In this document: in pieces, positions 1 through 5,499 of the stretch | Layout: each line of letters begins with the position of its first letter | How positions within the stretch are numbered: the first letter of the stretch is position 1 | Made by a program: the position numbers and the translations under genes | Source of the DNA: JANLSO01 sp031362405 | Lineage (GTDB): Bacteria > Actinomycetota > Thermoleophilia > Miltoncostaeales > Miltoncostaeaceae | Direction of reading: 5' to 3' | DNA: 5,629 nt | NCBI GenBank assembly: GCA_031362405.1 | Contig: JANLSO010000077.1 | Coordinates: 1 to 5,629, forward strand | The notes under the pieces: model-generated | The model's input: only the letters and a program-made list of their open reading frames with translations | Databases searched by the model: none | What the model was told of the DNA's origin: nothing

Positions 1-479
1 CTCTTGGCCGACACGACGCCTTCCCGAGGAGCGGTGATGGTCAGAGTCGAGGTCAGTGTCCCGCCGGGGCCGACGAGGGTCAGCTTGTACGCACCCGGAA
101 GCAGGTTCGCGGGCAGCTTCACGGTGTTCTGGAAGGCGCCGACGGGAAGGGTCGTCGAGAGCGCCCGCGCGGTGCCACGGGCCACCGGAACCAGCGTTAT
201 CCGCACGAGCCCGGCCTGACCGGACGTTCCGCTCAACGCCAGCGAGCCCTTCAGGACACTCGCTTTGTAGGCCGCGGTGACCTGTACGTGGCTCAGCGCA
301 AAGCCGGCCGTGCCGGTGATTCCGGCGACTGAACCCGACCCGGACGGCGTGTCACCAGGGCGGGTGTGACGGTGACGACCAACTGGCGGGTGAACGCTGA
401 GTTTCCGTGGCGGATCCGGCTGACCTTGGTCGGTACCCCCGTCCGTCGGCGTCGAGCTGGCCGCCCCTGACGATGCAGA
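1..479 (-). CDS. Ig-like repeat surface protein, partial and frame-disrupted
   Basis: The minus strand encodes one end of an exported beta-sandwich repeat protein; the rest lies beyond base 1. Between 350 and 1 the frame reads as a typical actinobacterial Ig-like/PKD-like module, with alternating hydrophobic strands, for example KGSLALSGTSG, ARALSTTLPVG, NTVKLPANLLPGAYKLTLVG and TSTLTITAPREGVVSAK. Further upstream (about 436-366) another frame carries a second strand-rich piece (TKVSRIRHG, FTRQLVVTVTPA). That piece joins the first only if one base is added near 355-366, beside a GGG/CGGG run. A Thr/Ser/Pro/Gly linker (ASSGAASSTPTDGG) lies in the original frame at about 480-437, and the run of five C at 436-440 is where the second frame change must fall. 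I see no start codon with a ribosome binding site and no signal peptide before the divergent gene at 493, so the 5' end is undetermined. It may be a 5'-truncated pseudogene or a gene with two indel errors. The exact function is unknown; structural or adhesive surface roles are usual for such repeats. Confidence 0.6.
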
Positions 480-492
480 CAAGTAGGGTCGA

Positions 493-1848
493 ATGATGTC
501 GGACACCTCGTTCCTGTCCATGACCGGCCCTCGCTGCCGGCGCCTGCGCGGGGTCGCCTTCGGTGCGGCCCTGTTGGCGGGCCTGGGGGCGGCCCGGGCC
601 GATGGAGCGGTGCTTGCCGGCCGCGTCGCGGACGGGAAGACTCCGGCCCCATCGGTGGGCGTCGGCACGGTGCGCGCGACCAACCCGGCGACCGGCCAGG
701 TGGTGGCATCGGCCGACCTGACGCGAAGCGGTGCCTGGCTGATGCAGGTCCCCGACGGGCGGTACGCCGTCCTCACCACGATCGTCCCCCGGGTGGGGCC
801 GCGACGGGAGGCGATTACGCCGATCGTCCGGGTGAAGGGGTCGACGCCGACCAGAGTCCGCGTCTTGTTGAAGCGCAAGCGGGCGCCCAAGGTGCGTCGG
901 CGCAACGCCACCACGCTCGAGGCGCTCCGTGCTCATGCCGCATGGAGCGCCCCGGTCGTCGCCTTCAAGAACCTCACCGGCCCGTCGCCGAACGGTCGCG
1001 GCAAGAGCCTCGCCGACCTCCTGCTGACCGACACCGTGGGCGCCAAGAGCGGCTCATGCGCACCCCGGGTCAGGGAGTGGGAGCGCATCGAGGTCGTCAA
1101 GAATGAGATCGAGTTCTCCAACAGCAGGTACACCGACCCAAAGACCCGCATACCCCGGGGGCAGCTCCTCGACATCGACCTGTTCGTCGAGGGGTCGATC
1201 GTCGAGAACGCGGACGGATCGATCAGGTGGGACATCACGCTCCGCGACGCCGCCACCGGCACGGTGGTCGGCGGCGACACGACCTCGGTGCCCGCAGGGG
1301 GCGACTGGCTCGAGGCCGAGGCGCAGACGGCGGCACGGCTGATCGACCAGATGTGCGGCGGGACCTACGACATCAACGTGGCGCTCCGCACCGATGGCAC
1401 CTTCGCCACCCACACGGCCTCGGGCACGCTGAACGCGACGCTCACGGCCCAGGCGAGCAGCACAGGCGCGACGCGCCCGAGCGCCTTTGCCGGGGCGACC
1501 ATGGCCGGCTACGACGCAGTGACCTTCAACAGCAAGAGCGAATGCGCGTACGTGAACGTGCTGGCCCCGCAGGGAATCCTCAGCTTCGACCTTTCCATCA
1601 CGCCCGCAGGGCGCCTGCGTGTCGCGTGGGAGGGCACGGCGACCCTTCAGGCTTCGGCCAGCGTGCTGTGCCCCGACTCTTCGCCGATCCCGGGACAGGT
1701 GGGGCCGTCCCTGGTTGCCCCCACCCCGATCGTGTTCGAGCTTCCCGTCGACGGCGGCCAGCAGCCCGTGGCCGGAGGCTTTACGTCAGCAGGCGACGGC
1801 TGGATTCACTCCGGAACGATCACGGTCACTCGCCGGCCCCCTGGCTAG
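493..1848 (+). CDS. Exported CsgG-like protein with carboxypeptidase-regulatory-like N-terminal domain
   Basis: The product is 451 residues. An Arg-rich n-region (RCRRLR, residues 14-19), a hydrophobic stretch (about 21-34) and an Ala-Arg-Ala site at 34-36 form a signal peptide. No Cys sits at the cleavage site, so it is not a lipoprotein. Residues about 40-110 look like a carboxypeptidase-regulatory-like/CnaB-type beta-sandwich (GRVADGKTPAPSVGVGTVRA, SADLTRSGAWLMQVPDGRYAV). A basic linker (LLKRKRAPKVRRR) follows. Residues about 150-290 resemble the CsgG/LpoB-like fold: VVAFKNLTGPSPNGRGKSLADLL, then a long strand pair (DIDLFVEGSIV, RWDITLRDAATGTVVGG) and a helix ending in LIDQMCGG. Residues 291-451 form a beta-rich C-terminal domain of unknown type. 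Two adjacent ATGs occur at 493 and 496; AGGG at 485-488 is better spaced for 496. ATG 520 would give a shorter signal peptide but lacks a ribosome binding site. In Gram-negative bacteria CsgG-family proteins form or regulate outer-membrane assemblies; in this lineage the role is unknown. Confidence 0.85.
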   Translation: MMSDTSFLSMTGPRCRRLRGVAFGAALLAGLGAARADGAVLAGRVADGKTPAPSVGVGTVRATNPATGQVVASADLTRSGAWLMQVPDGRYAVLTTIVPRVGPRREAITPIVRVKGSTPTRVRVLLKRKRAPKVRRRNATTLEALRAHAAWSAPVVAFKNLTGPSPNGRGKSLADLLLTDTVGAKSGSCAPRVREWERIEVVKNEIEFSNSRYTDPKTRIPRGQLLDIDLFVEGSIVENADGSIRWDITLRDAATGTVVGGDTTSVPAGGDWLEAEAQTAARLIDQMCGGTYDINVALRTDGTFATHTASGTLNATLTAQASSTGATRPSAFAGATMAGYDAVTFNSKSECAYVNVLAPQGILSFDLSITPAGRLRVAWEGTATLQASASVLCPDSSPIPGQVGPSLVAPTPIVFELPVDGGQQPVAGGFTSAGDGWIHSGTITVTRRPPG

Positions 1849-2562
1849 CGCAACCGGAGCGGAGGCCTTTCCGGCGTGGCCGGGCGCAACGCGCTCACGA
1901 CCTGGCTCGAGTACACGCCGGGCACTCGACGCGAAGCGACGACGGCGAAGCCGGCCGCCTCCACCAGAGGGACCAGATCGACGATCGGGCCGTCGCCGAT
2001 CACCCCCCCACGGAAGGAGCCGGTGCAGCAGCCGCCAACCGCGGCGGTAGACCGACCCCCGGCGCCCCCGCGGCGAGCCGTGCACGACCACGACGAGGCG
2101 CCCGTGGGGACGCAGGAGGCGAAAGGCCTCGTCGAGGACCTCCCTTCGAGCGTCGGGTTCGAGAAGGTGGAGGAGGTATCCGATCGCGACGACGTCGGCG
2201 GACCCGTCGGCGAGCGGCGTCGCCCGTGCGTCGGCAACGATGAGCATCGGGGTGATGCCTGCGGCCCTCAGCCGCGCCGGCGCACGCTCCAGCATGCGGG
2301 CCGCCCCATCGACCAGCGTCAACGCCCGGAGCGCATGGCCTCGATCGAGGATCGCGGCCGAGAAGGCCCTTGTTCCCGCAGCCAAGTCGATGACCGTAGT
2401 TCCCGCGAGCGGCTCGGCAAGCGCGGCAGCGGCTCTCAGGGCCCGCCGCTCGAGAATCAACTGAAGGTCGTACCCGCGCGCCTGACGGTCGAAGAAGGCC
2501 ACGATGGGATCGGACGGCGCTTCCGGGCGGGCCGTCGCAAAGGGCGGGCGGCGGGCTTTCAT
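1845..2562 (-). CDS. Class I SAM-dependent methyltransferase (one frameshift)
   Basis: Predicted cytosolic methyltransferase of the UbiE/Methyltransf_11 type, about 238 residues after frame repair; the substrate is not predictable. ATG at 2562 (MKARRPP) is preceded by GGAG at 2572-2569 with 6-base spacing, which favours it over the much longer upstream extension of the same open frame. SAM-binding motif I is VIDLAAGTR (Asp59-Arg65); the third Gly normally seen here is Arg65. An acidic end of beta 2 (LTLVDGA, Asp85), motif II (LIVADARATPLADGSADVV, Asp111) and motif III (LLRPHGRLVVVVHG) follow. After residue about 184 the frame changes in a run of seven C (2003-2009). Removing one base joins RLLPWG to VIGDGPIVDLVPLVEAAGF and ASRRVPGVYSSQVVSALRPA, the expected C-terminal strands, and ends at TAG 1847-1845. 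The intact sense on both sides suggests a sequencing error more than decay. It converges on the CsgG-like gene and overlaps it by 4 bases. Confidence 0.85.
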
Positions 2563-2568
2563 CTGGTG

Positions 2569-2572
2569 CTCC
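2569..2572 (-). promoter_or_regulatory. Ribosome binding site of the methyltransferase
   Basis: On the minus strand GGAG lies 6 bases before ATG 2562. It decides the start: the open frame continues upstream for more than 90 codons, but that extension is low-complexity and does not match methyltransferase N-termini, whereas the protein from 2562 begins directly with the pre-motif-I helix region. Confidence 0.5.
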
Positions 2573-2634
2573 AGGGTCGCGGCGCTCGCCGATGTCGCAG
2601 ATCTCTCTGCAGCGATGACATGTTGAACGAGACT

Positions 2635-2650
2635 GCCCGGTTTTCCGGGC
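2635..2650. terminator. Candidate hairpin between beta-helix and methyltransferase genes
   Basis: A perfect 6-bp G/C stem (GCCCGG / CCGGGC) encloses a 4-base T loop (A loop on the minus strand). It lies about 140 bases beyond the stop of the beta-helix gene and 73 bases before the methyltransferase start, so it could end the upstream minus-strand transcript. No clear U-tract follows on the minus strand, so intrinsic termination is doubtful; a regulatory hairpin or chance are alternatives. The rest of 2563-2788 shows no gene I can support. Confidence 0.3.
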
Positions 2651-2788
2651 GCGGAACCCGACGCGCGATTCCGGGAGGCGTTCATGATGGCATCGTGACG
2701 GGCGCCGGAGCCGATGTCGCGCACCTCCGCACATCGTTCCAGAATGGGTGGTGCGCCGTCAGGTGGTTGCGGGAATCCGGTCGGCGCC

Positions 2789-3769
2789 TCAGGGGATGAG
2801 ACGAGTGCCCCCGGTGATCTGCGGCGGCTGGGCACCCAGGAAGAAGATTCCCGGCAGGCCCGGGGTCTCGAAGCCGAGGCTGCGGTTGTCGCGCAGGGTG
2901 GATCCGTCGAGGAGTGCCGTGCCGGTGCGGTCGTTGCTGACGAAGAAGATGGCGCCGCCGCCTTCGGGTGCGGTGTTTGCCTCGATGACCGAGTCGCGGA
3001 GCGTCAGCGTAAAGCGGTTGCCGTCGAGGTAGATGGCTCCACCGTTGCCGCCGCCGGGTGTGGCGGGGCGGGCGGGGTTGGCGCCGCGGCCGGTGGCGCG
3101 GTTATGGGTGAATGTGCTGCCGGTGATCGTCCACGACACGCCGATGCTGCTGAGCGCCCCGCCGTTGGCGCACCGCCCGCCGGTGAACGTGCTGCGGACG
3201 ACGCGAACCGGACGGCCCTGGAACTGACTGAGTGCGCGGACCGCGGCGCCCCCGATGTCGGGCCCGAAGCGGTCACAGCGGTTGTCGGTGAACCGTGAGT
3301 TGACGATCGTCAGTCGTCCGCCACGCACGAAGATCGCCCCTCCACCTCCCCCGTCGGTGGCGTGCCCCGTGGCATTACCGCCGGCAAAGCCGAGGTTCTT
3401 GACCACCAGCCGTGGCGTCGCCTGGTTGTCGCAGTGGTCGGTGGTCCACGTCTGCGCCCGGTCGCAGGTGTTCTGGTAGAGAATCCTGCGCGCGCCAACG
3501 CCGCTGAGGGTCACGCTCCCACCGCCGTCGAGCACCAGCGACGGATTGGTATTGCGCACCTTGGCGGTCTGCCGCATGCGAATGGTCACCGGCCTCGGTC
3601 CGCAGTCGAACGTGACGACTCCGCCCCGCGCGACCGCGGCGGCCACGGCTGTCGAGGTGCACCCGGCAGGGGTGCCTCGGCCGATGACCTGTGCGGCGTC
3701 GGTCACGCCCGCGCCGGCCGAAAGGACGCCGAGGAATGCGGCCAGCACAGGTGCCCGGGAGATCTCCAT
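2789..3769 (-). CDS. Secreted right-handed beta-helix repeat protein
   Basis: From ATG 3769 the product is 326 residues with a compact signal peptide: MEISR, a hydrophobic stretch (APVLAAFLGVLSAGAGV) and likely cleavage near TDA-AQ. The mature start (GRGTPAGCTSTAVAAAVARG, GVVTFDCGPRPVTIRM) is the usual opening of beta-helix proteins that list C-terminal coils. Next come SLVLDGGGSVTLSG and a conserved block with CDRAQTWTTDHCDNQATPRL before the first coil (VVKNLGFAGGNATG). At least five coils follow with the recurring pattern GGAI-x-VxxSxFxxNxA: GGAIFVRGGRLTIVNSRFTDN, VRVVRSTFTGGRCANGGAL, WTITGSTFTHNRA, GGAIYLDGNRFTLTLRDSVI and GGAIFFVSNDRTGTALLDGS. Six Cys remain in the mature part. There is no C-terminal anchor or sorting signal, so it is probably released. 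ATG 3823 (GAGG 8 bases upstream) would add 18 polar residues and is the main alternative; ATG 3769 has AGGA at 3781-3778, also 8 bases upstream. No catalytic lyase residues can be assigned; a polysaccharide-binding or structural role is possible. Confidence 0.85.
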   Translation of the reverse strand: MEISRAPVLAAFLGVLSAGAGVTDAAQVIGRGTPAGCTSTAVAAAVARGGVVTFDCGPRPVTIRMRQTAKVRNTNPSLVLDGGGSVTLSGVGARRILYQNTCDRAQTWTTDHCDNQATPRLVVKNLGFAGGNATGHATDGGGGGAIFVRGGRLTIVNSRFTDNRCDRFGPDIGGAAVRALSQFQGRPVRVVRSTFTGGRCANGGALSSIGVSWTITGSTFTHNRATGRGANPARPATPGGGNGGAIYLDGNRFTLTLRDSVIEANTAPEGGGAIFFVSNDRTGTALLDGSTLRDNRSLGFETPGLPGIFFLGAQPPQITGGTRLIP

Positions 3770-3776
3770 AAGGAGG
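3770..3776 (+). promoter_or_regulatory. Strong plus-strand Shine-Dalgarno before ATG 3782
   Basis: AAGGAGG lies 5 bases before ATG 3782, the best ribosome binding site in the window. It opens a 62-codon frame ending at TGA 3968-3970 that runs into the antitoxin frame containing VNIDDALFRGLR. It lies inside the 5' part of the divergent beta-helix gene if that gene starts at 3823, and just outside it if the start is 3769. It could give the antitoxin an N-terminal extension or be a coincidence of the local near-palindrome (CCATA...TATGG, 3766-3785). Confidence 0.35.
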
Positions 3777-3855
3777 ATCCTATGGCCGTTCCACGACGAG
3801 CCGCCCGAGGAAGGTCGCGACATCGTTCGCACCTCAGCGCCGGGACGCAGGTAGG

Positions 3856-3878
3856 CATCACGATGCGTCAGTGTGATG
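3856..3878. promoter_or_regulatory. Candidate operator of the VapBC-like locus
   Basis: An inverted repeat CATCAC (3856-3861) / GTGATG (3873-3878) with an 11-base centre ends 6 bases before the inferred antitoxin start at 3885. VapBC antitoxins of the ribbon-helix-helix type normally bind inverted repeats at their own promoter, so placement is suggestive. A direct repeat (GATGCGTC, 3862-3869; GATGGCGTC, 3875-3883) overlaps it. Short arms make chance possible. Confidence 0.25.
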
Positions 3879-3884
3879 GCGTCC

Positions 3885-4139
3885 ATGCGAACCAGGTCAA
3901 CATCGACGACGCGCTCTTTCGCGGACTACGGCTCACGCCGCCCAGAGTGGACGAACGATGGGCTCGGTGATCGAGGACGCCGTCCGGTTGCCCTCAGCCT
4001 TCGCGAGGCACCGCCGACGGAGTGCCCGACCTGCCGACCTTCGGAGGGAGCGGGCGTGCTCCCGGGTGTGGATCTGTCGAACAACGCCGCACTTCGAGAT
4101 CTCATGGCTTCGACCGAAGGCCTGGATGCTCTGCGTTGA
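3885..4139 (+). pseudogene. VapB-type ribbon-helix-helix antitoxin, frame-disrupted
   Basis: Pieces of one antitoxin are spread over three frames in the correct order. Frame 3 starts ATG CGA ACC at 3885; one base later frame 2 gives VNIDDALFRGLR, the N-terminal beta strand and helix. From 3931 frame 1 gives AHAAQSGRTMGSVIEDAVRL, the second DNA-binding helix. Around 4022 frame 2 gives VPDLPTFGGSG, and from about 4050 frame 3 gives GVLPGVDLSNNAALRDLM and EGLDALR with TGA at 4137-4139. This order (NIDDAL, GRT-SVIEDA, LPTFGGSG-PGVDL, LRDLM) is the recognised layout of actinobacterial VapB antitoxins that bind the toxin through the C-terminal tail. At least four frame changes are needed; they cancel out, so frame 3 stays open across the region while its middle reads as nonsense. 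The stop overlaps the toxin start by 14 bases, the usual translational coupling. Alone this could be sequencing error, but the damaged toxin next door favours real decay. Confidence 0.7.
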
Positions 4140-4423
4140 CGTCAACATTCTCGTCGACGCCCGTCGCAAAGAGTCGCCACAGCACGACGCCTACCGGGAT
4201 TGGCTCGACACCGCTCGGGTCGCGGACGAGCCGCTCAGCATCGCGCCCGGCCCGCGGCACTGGTCGATCTTTACGAACCTCCGCGAACGTGGTGAGGGGA
4301 ATTCTGATCCCGGATGCCTTCCTTGCGGCGCTCGCAATCGAATCGGGTTCGACGTGGATCACCGCATACCGTGGCTTTGCCCGCTTCCGGTTGAGGGTCG
4401 CGAACCCTCTCGACGGGCCCTGA
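4126..4423 (+). pseudogene. VapC-type PIN-domain toxin remnant
   Basis: ATG 4126 begins MLCVDVNILVDARRKESPQH and AYRDWLDTARVADEPLSIA, the standard start of an actinobacterial VapC ribonuclease, with the first catalytic Asp at residue 5. The sequence then passes directly to PGPRHWSIFTNLRERG. The middle of the PIN domain, about 45 residues that usually include the second conserved acidic residue and the SGFLR-VVT-P segment, is absent; the joint lies near 4241-4250. Near 4291-4295 the frame changes, and the next frame gives ILIPDAFLAALAIESGSTWI followed by TAYRGFARFRLRVANPLDGP and TGA 4421-4423. In the family the last block reads DRGF with a catalytic Asp; here that codon (4367-4369) is TAC, Tyr. 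The product would be about 98 residues against about 130-145 for the family. Deletion, frameshift and active-site loss together indicate a dead toxin. Confidence 0.75.
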
Positions 4424-4558
4424 TCGCGCGATAGGAACGGCGAGTCGGGTGGTGGTCGTGATGCAGGTGTGCACGGAGCGGGCCGGGAACACGCATCTCC
4501 GAATACCTCCGCTTCGCGGGTCTTGCGCAACAGACTCCCCAACCTCGAGACTCGCACG
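4424..4558. other. Gap without a recognised gene
   Basis: Between the toxin remnant and the endonuclease-like fragment no frame on either strand reads like a known protein, and I see no terminator-like hairpin. Given the decay on both sides, it is probably eroded sequence. Confidence 0.4.
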
Positions 4559-4679
4559 GTGCGCGATGACGAGGTACGGGCCGCCTGCTTCGCCGCCCTC
4601 GACGCACTGCAGGCGTCCTGCGGACCAGACATCCCTCCGGTCGGAGTTGGCGCGCGGTTTCAACTTTCGTGGGCGTCGC
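4559..4679 (+). pseudogene. N-terminal fragment resembling an HNH endonuclease
   Basis: From GTG 4559 the frame gives VRDDEVRAACFAALDALQAS and CGPDIP; near 4634-4640 the sense moves one frame and continues RSELARGFNFRGRR to 4679. The pattern (D-EVR-ACF-AL--L---G-DIP--ELA-GF-FRGRR) resembles the first 45 or so residues of a family of putative HNH restriction-type endonucleases, in which a VPFL or VPLL strand would come next. That strand and the whole catalytic HNH domain are missing, and the sequence runs straight into the MBL-fold gene. It is therefore a remnant. The family assignment is from memory of short motifs and is tentative; a helical leader of another protein is the alternative. Confidence 0.45.
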
Positions 4680-5435
4680 ACCCGGCACCTGCATCACGCC
4701 GCCGCGGCTCCCCGTCCTTGGTCAACAGTGGACGACGCTGGAGGAACTCGCTGCCGCCGGGCGTGAGACGCGAGTGCGGGAGCTCGAGCGCGACCTATTC
4801 GGCATTACCGTCGAACCGAAGGTCGGCATCGGCCGGCAGTCCCACCTCGTCAGAACACCGGCGGGCAATCTGCTGTGGGATCCCACCGGCGACGTCGACG
4901 GCGACGTCGCGCGACGCGTGCGCGAGTTGGGTGAGGTCGTCGCAATCGTGGCGAGTCACCCGCACATGTTCGGCGTCCAGGTGGAATGGAGCCGGATGCT
5001 GGGCGACGTACCCGTGTTGGTCGCAGAGCCAGACCTGGAGTGGGTCGCGCGACCGGATCCAGCGATTCGTCCGTGGGCCGGCAGGCTCGAGGTCCTGCGG
5101 GGGGTCACGATCATCCAGGTCGGTGGGCACTTCCCGGGCAGCGCGGTCCTGCATTGGGATGCTGGTGCCGGCGGCGGCGGTGTGTTGCTCGGCGGAGACA
5201 CCATCCAGTCGAACCCTGACCGAGCGTCGGTGACGTTCATGCGCAGCTACCCGAACCGAATTCCGCGGTCGGCGCCGGTGGTGGAACGGGTCACCCGGGC
5301 GGTCGAGCCGTACTCCTTCAGCCGGCCTACGACAACTTCGGGGGCACCATCGACACCGATGCCCGCACCGCCGTGCGCCGGTCGGCCGATCGCTACGTCG
5401 GCTGGATCCGCGGCGACTTCGACCACCTCACATGA
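4669..5435 (+). CDS. MBL-fold metallo-hydrolase (frameshift near end, N-terminus altered)
   Basis: The body is a metallo-beta-lactamase-fold hydrolase of the group beginning GQ-WTTL-EL. From GTG 4669 it runs GQQWTTLEELAAAGRETRVR, IGRQSHLVRTPAGNLLWDPT, IVASHPHMFGVQVEWSRML, PDLEWVARPDPAIRPWAGRL, IIQVGGHFPGSAVLHWDAG, VLLGGDTIQSNPDRASVTFM and RSYPNRIPRSAPVV. Likely metal ligands are His97 and His99 (HPH), His154 (GGHFPG) and Asp177 (GGD). The Asp-His part of the classical HxHxDH motif is absent, as is usual in this subgroup. Near 5326 one base is missing after VEPYSFSR; the next frame gives YDNFGGTIDTDARTAVRRSA and DRYVGWIRGDFDHLT with TGA 5433-5435, the expected C-terminus. Unrepaired, the frame runs on to the window end. 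Relatives often have a small Cys-rich zinc-binding segment before GQ-WTTL; here only CITPPRLPVL remains, so the 5' part is probably deleted and the GTG start is uncertain. The substrate is unknown. Confidence 0.8.
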
Positions 5436-5442
5436 GGTGGCG

Positions 5443-5483
5443 ATCGCACAACGCCTGACCAGATTTCACCGGAGCCGTGCGAT
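5443..5483. terminator. Weak inverted repeat between convergent MBL and VOC genes
   Basis: ATCGCAC (5443-5449) pairs with GTGCGAT (5477-5483) across 27 bases in the only gap between two convergent stops (5435 and 5500). Placement would suit a shared terminator, but the loop is long and no T-run beyond TTT follows. Confidence 0.2.
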
Positions 5484-5499
5484 TTCCGAGCGTGAGTCT

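Noticed and set aside
352..936. Minus-strand open frame inside the CsgG-like gene
   Set aside because: It covers the signal peptide and first domain of the plus gene and shows no protein-like pattern of its own.
1227..2243. 338-codon plus-strand open frame across the CsgG-like and methyltransferase genes
   Set aside because: It is Arg/His-rich and spans two genes with strong motifs in other frames; open length is explained by high GC.
2588..2720. 11-base direct repeat GCCGATGTCGC at 2588-2598 and 2710-2720
   Set aside because: Two copies of a short GC-rich word without conserved spacing or a mobile-element context; likely chance.
3031..3080. G/C-rich repetitive tract suggesting a simple repeat
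   Set aside because: It is coding sequence for a Gly/Ala/Pro-rich loop of the beta-helix protein, not a regular tandem array.
2714..3298. Long plus-strand open frame opposite the beta-helix gene
   Set aside because: Its translation is low-complexity Ala/Gly/Arg, while the minus strand has clear beta-helix repeats and a signal peptide.
4102..4632. Minus-strand open frame over the toxin remnant and the gap
   Set aside because: The part over 4126-4423 is the shadow of the VapC pieces, and the rest matched nothing I know.
4795..5154. Minus-strand open frame opposite the MBL gene
   Set aside because: The plus strand holds the MBL motifs; the minus reading has no recognisable pattern.
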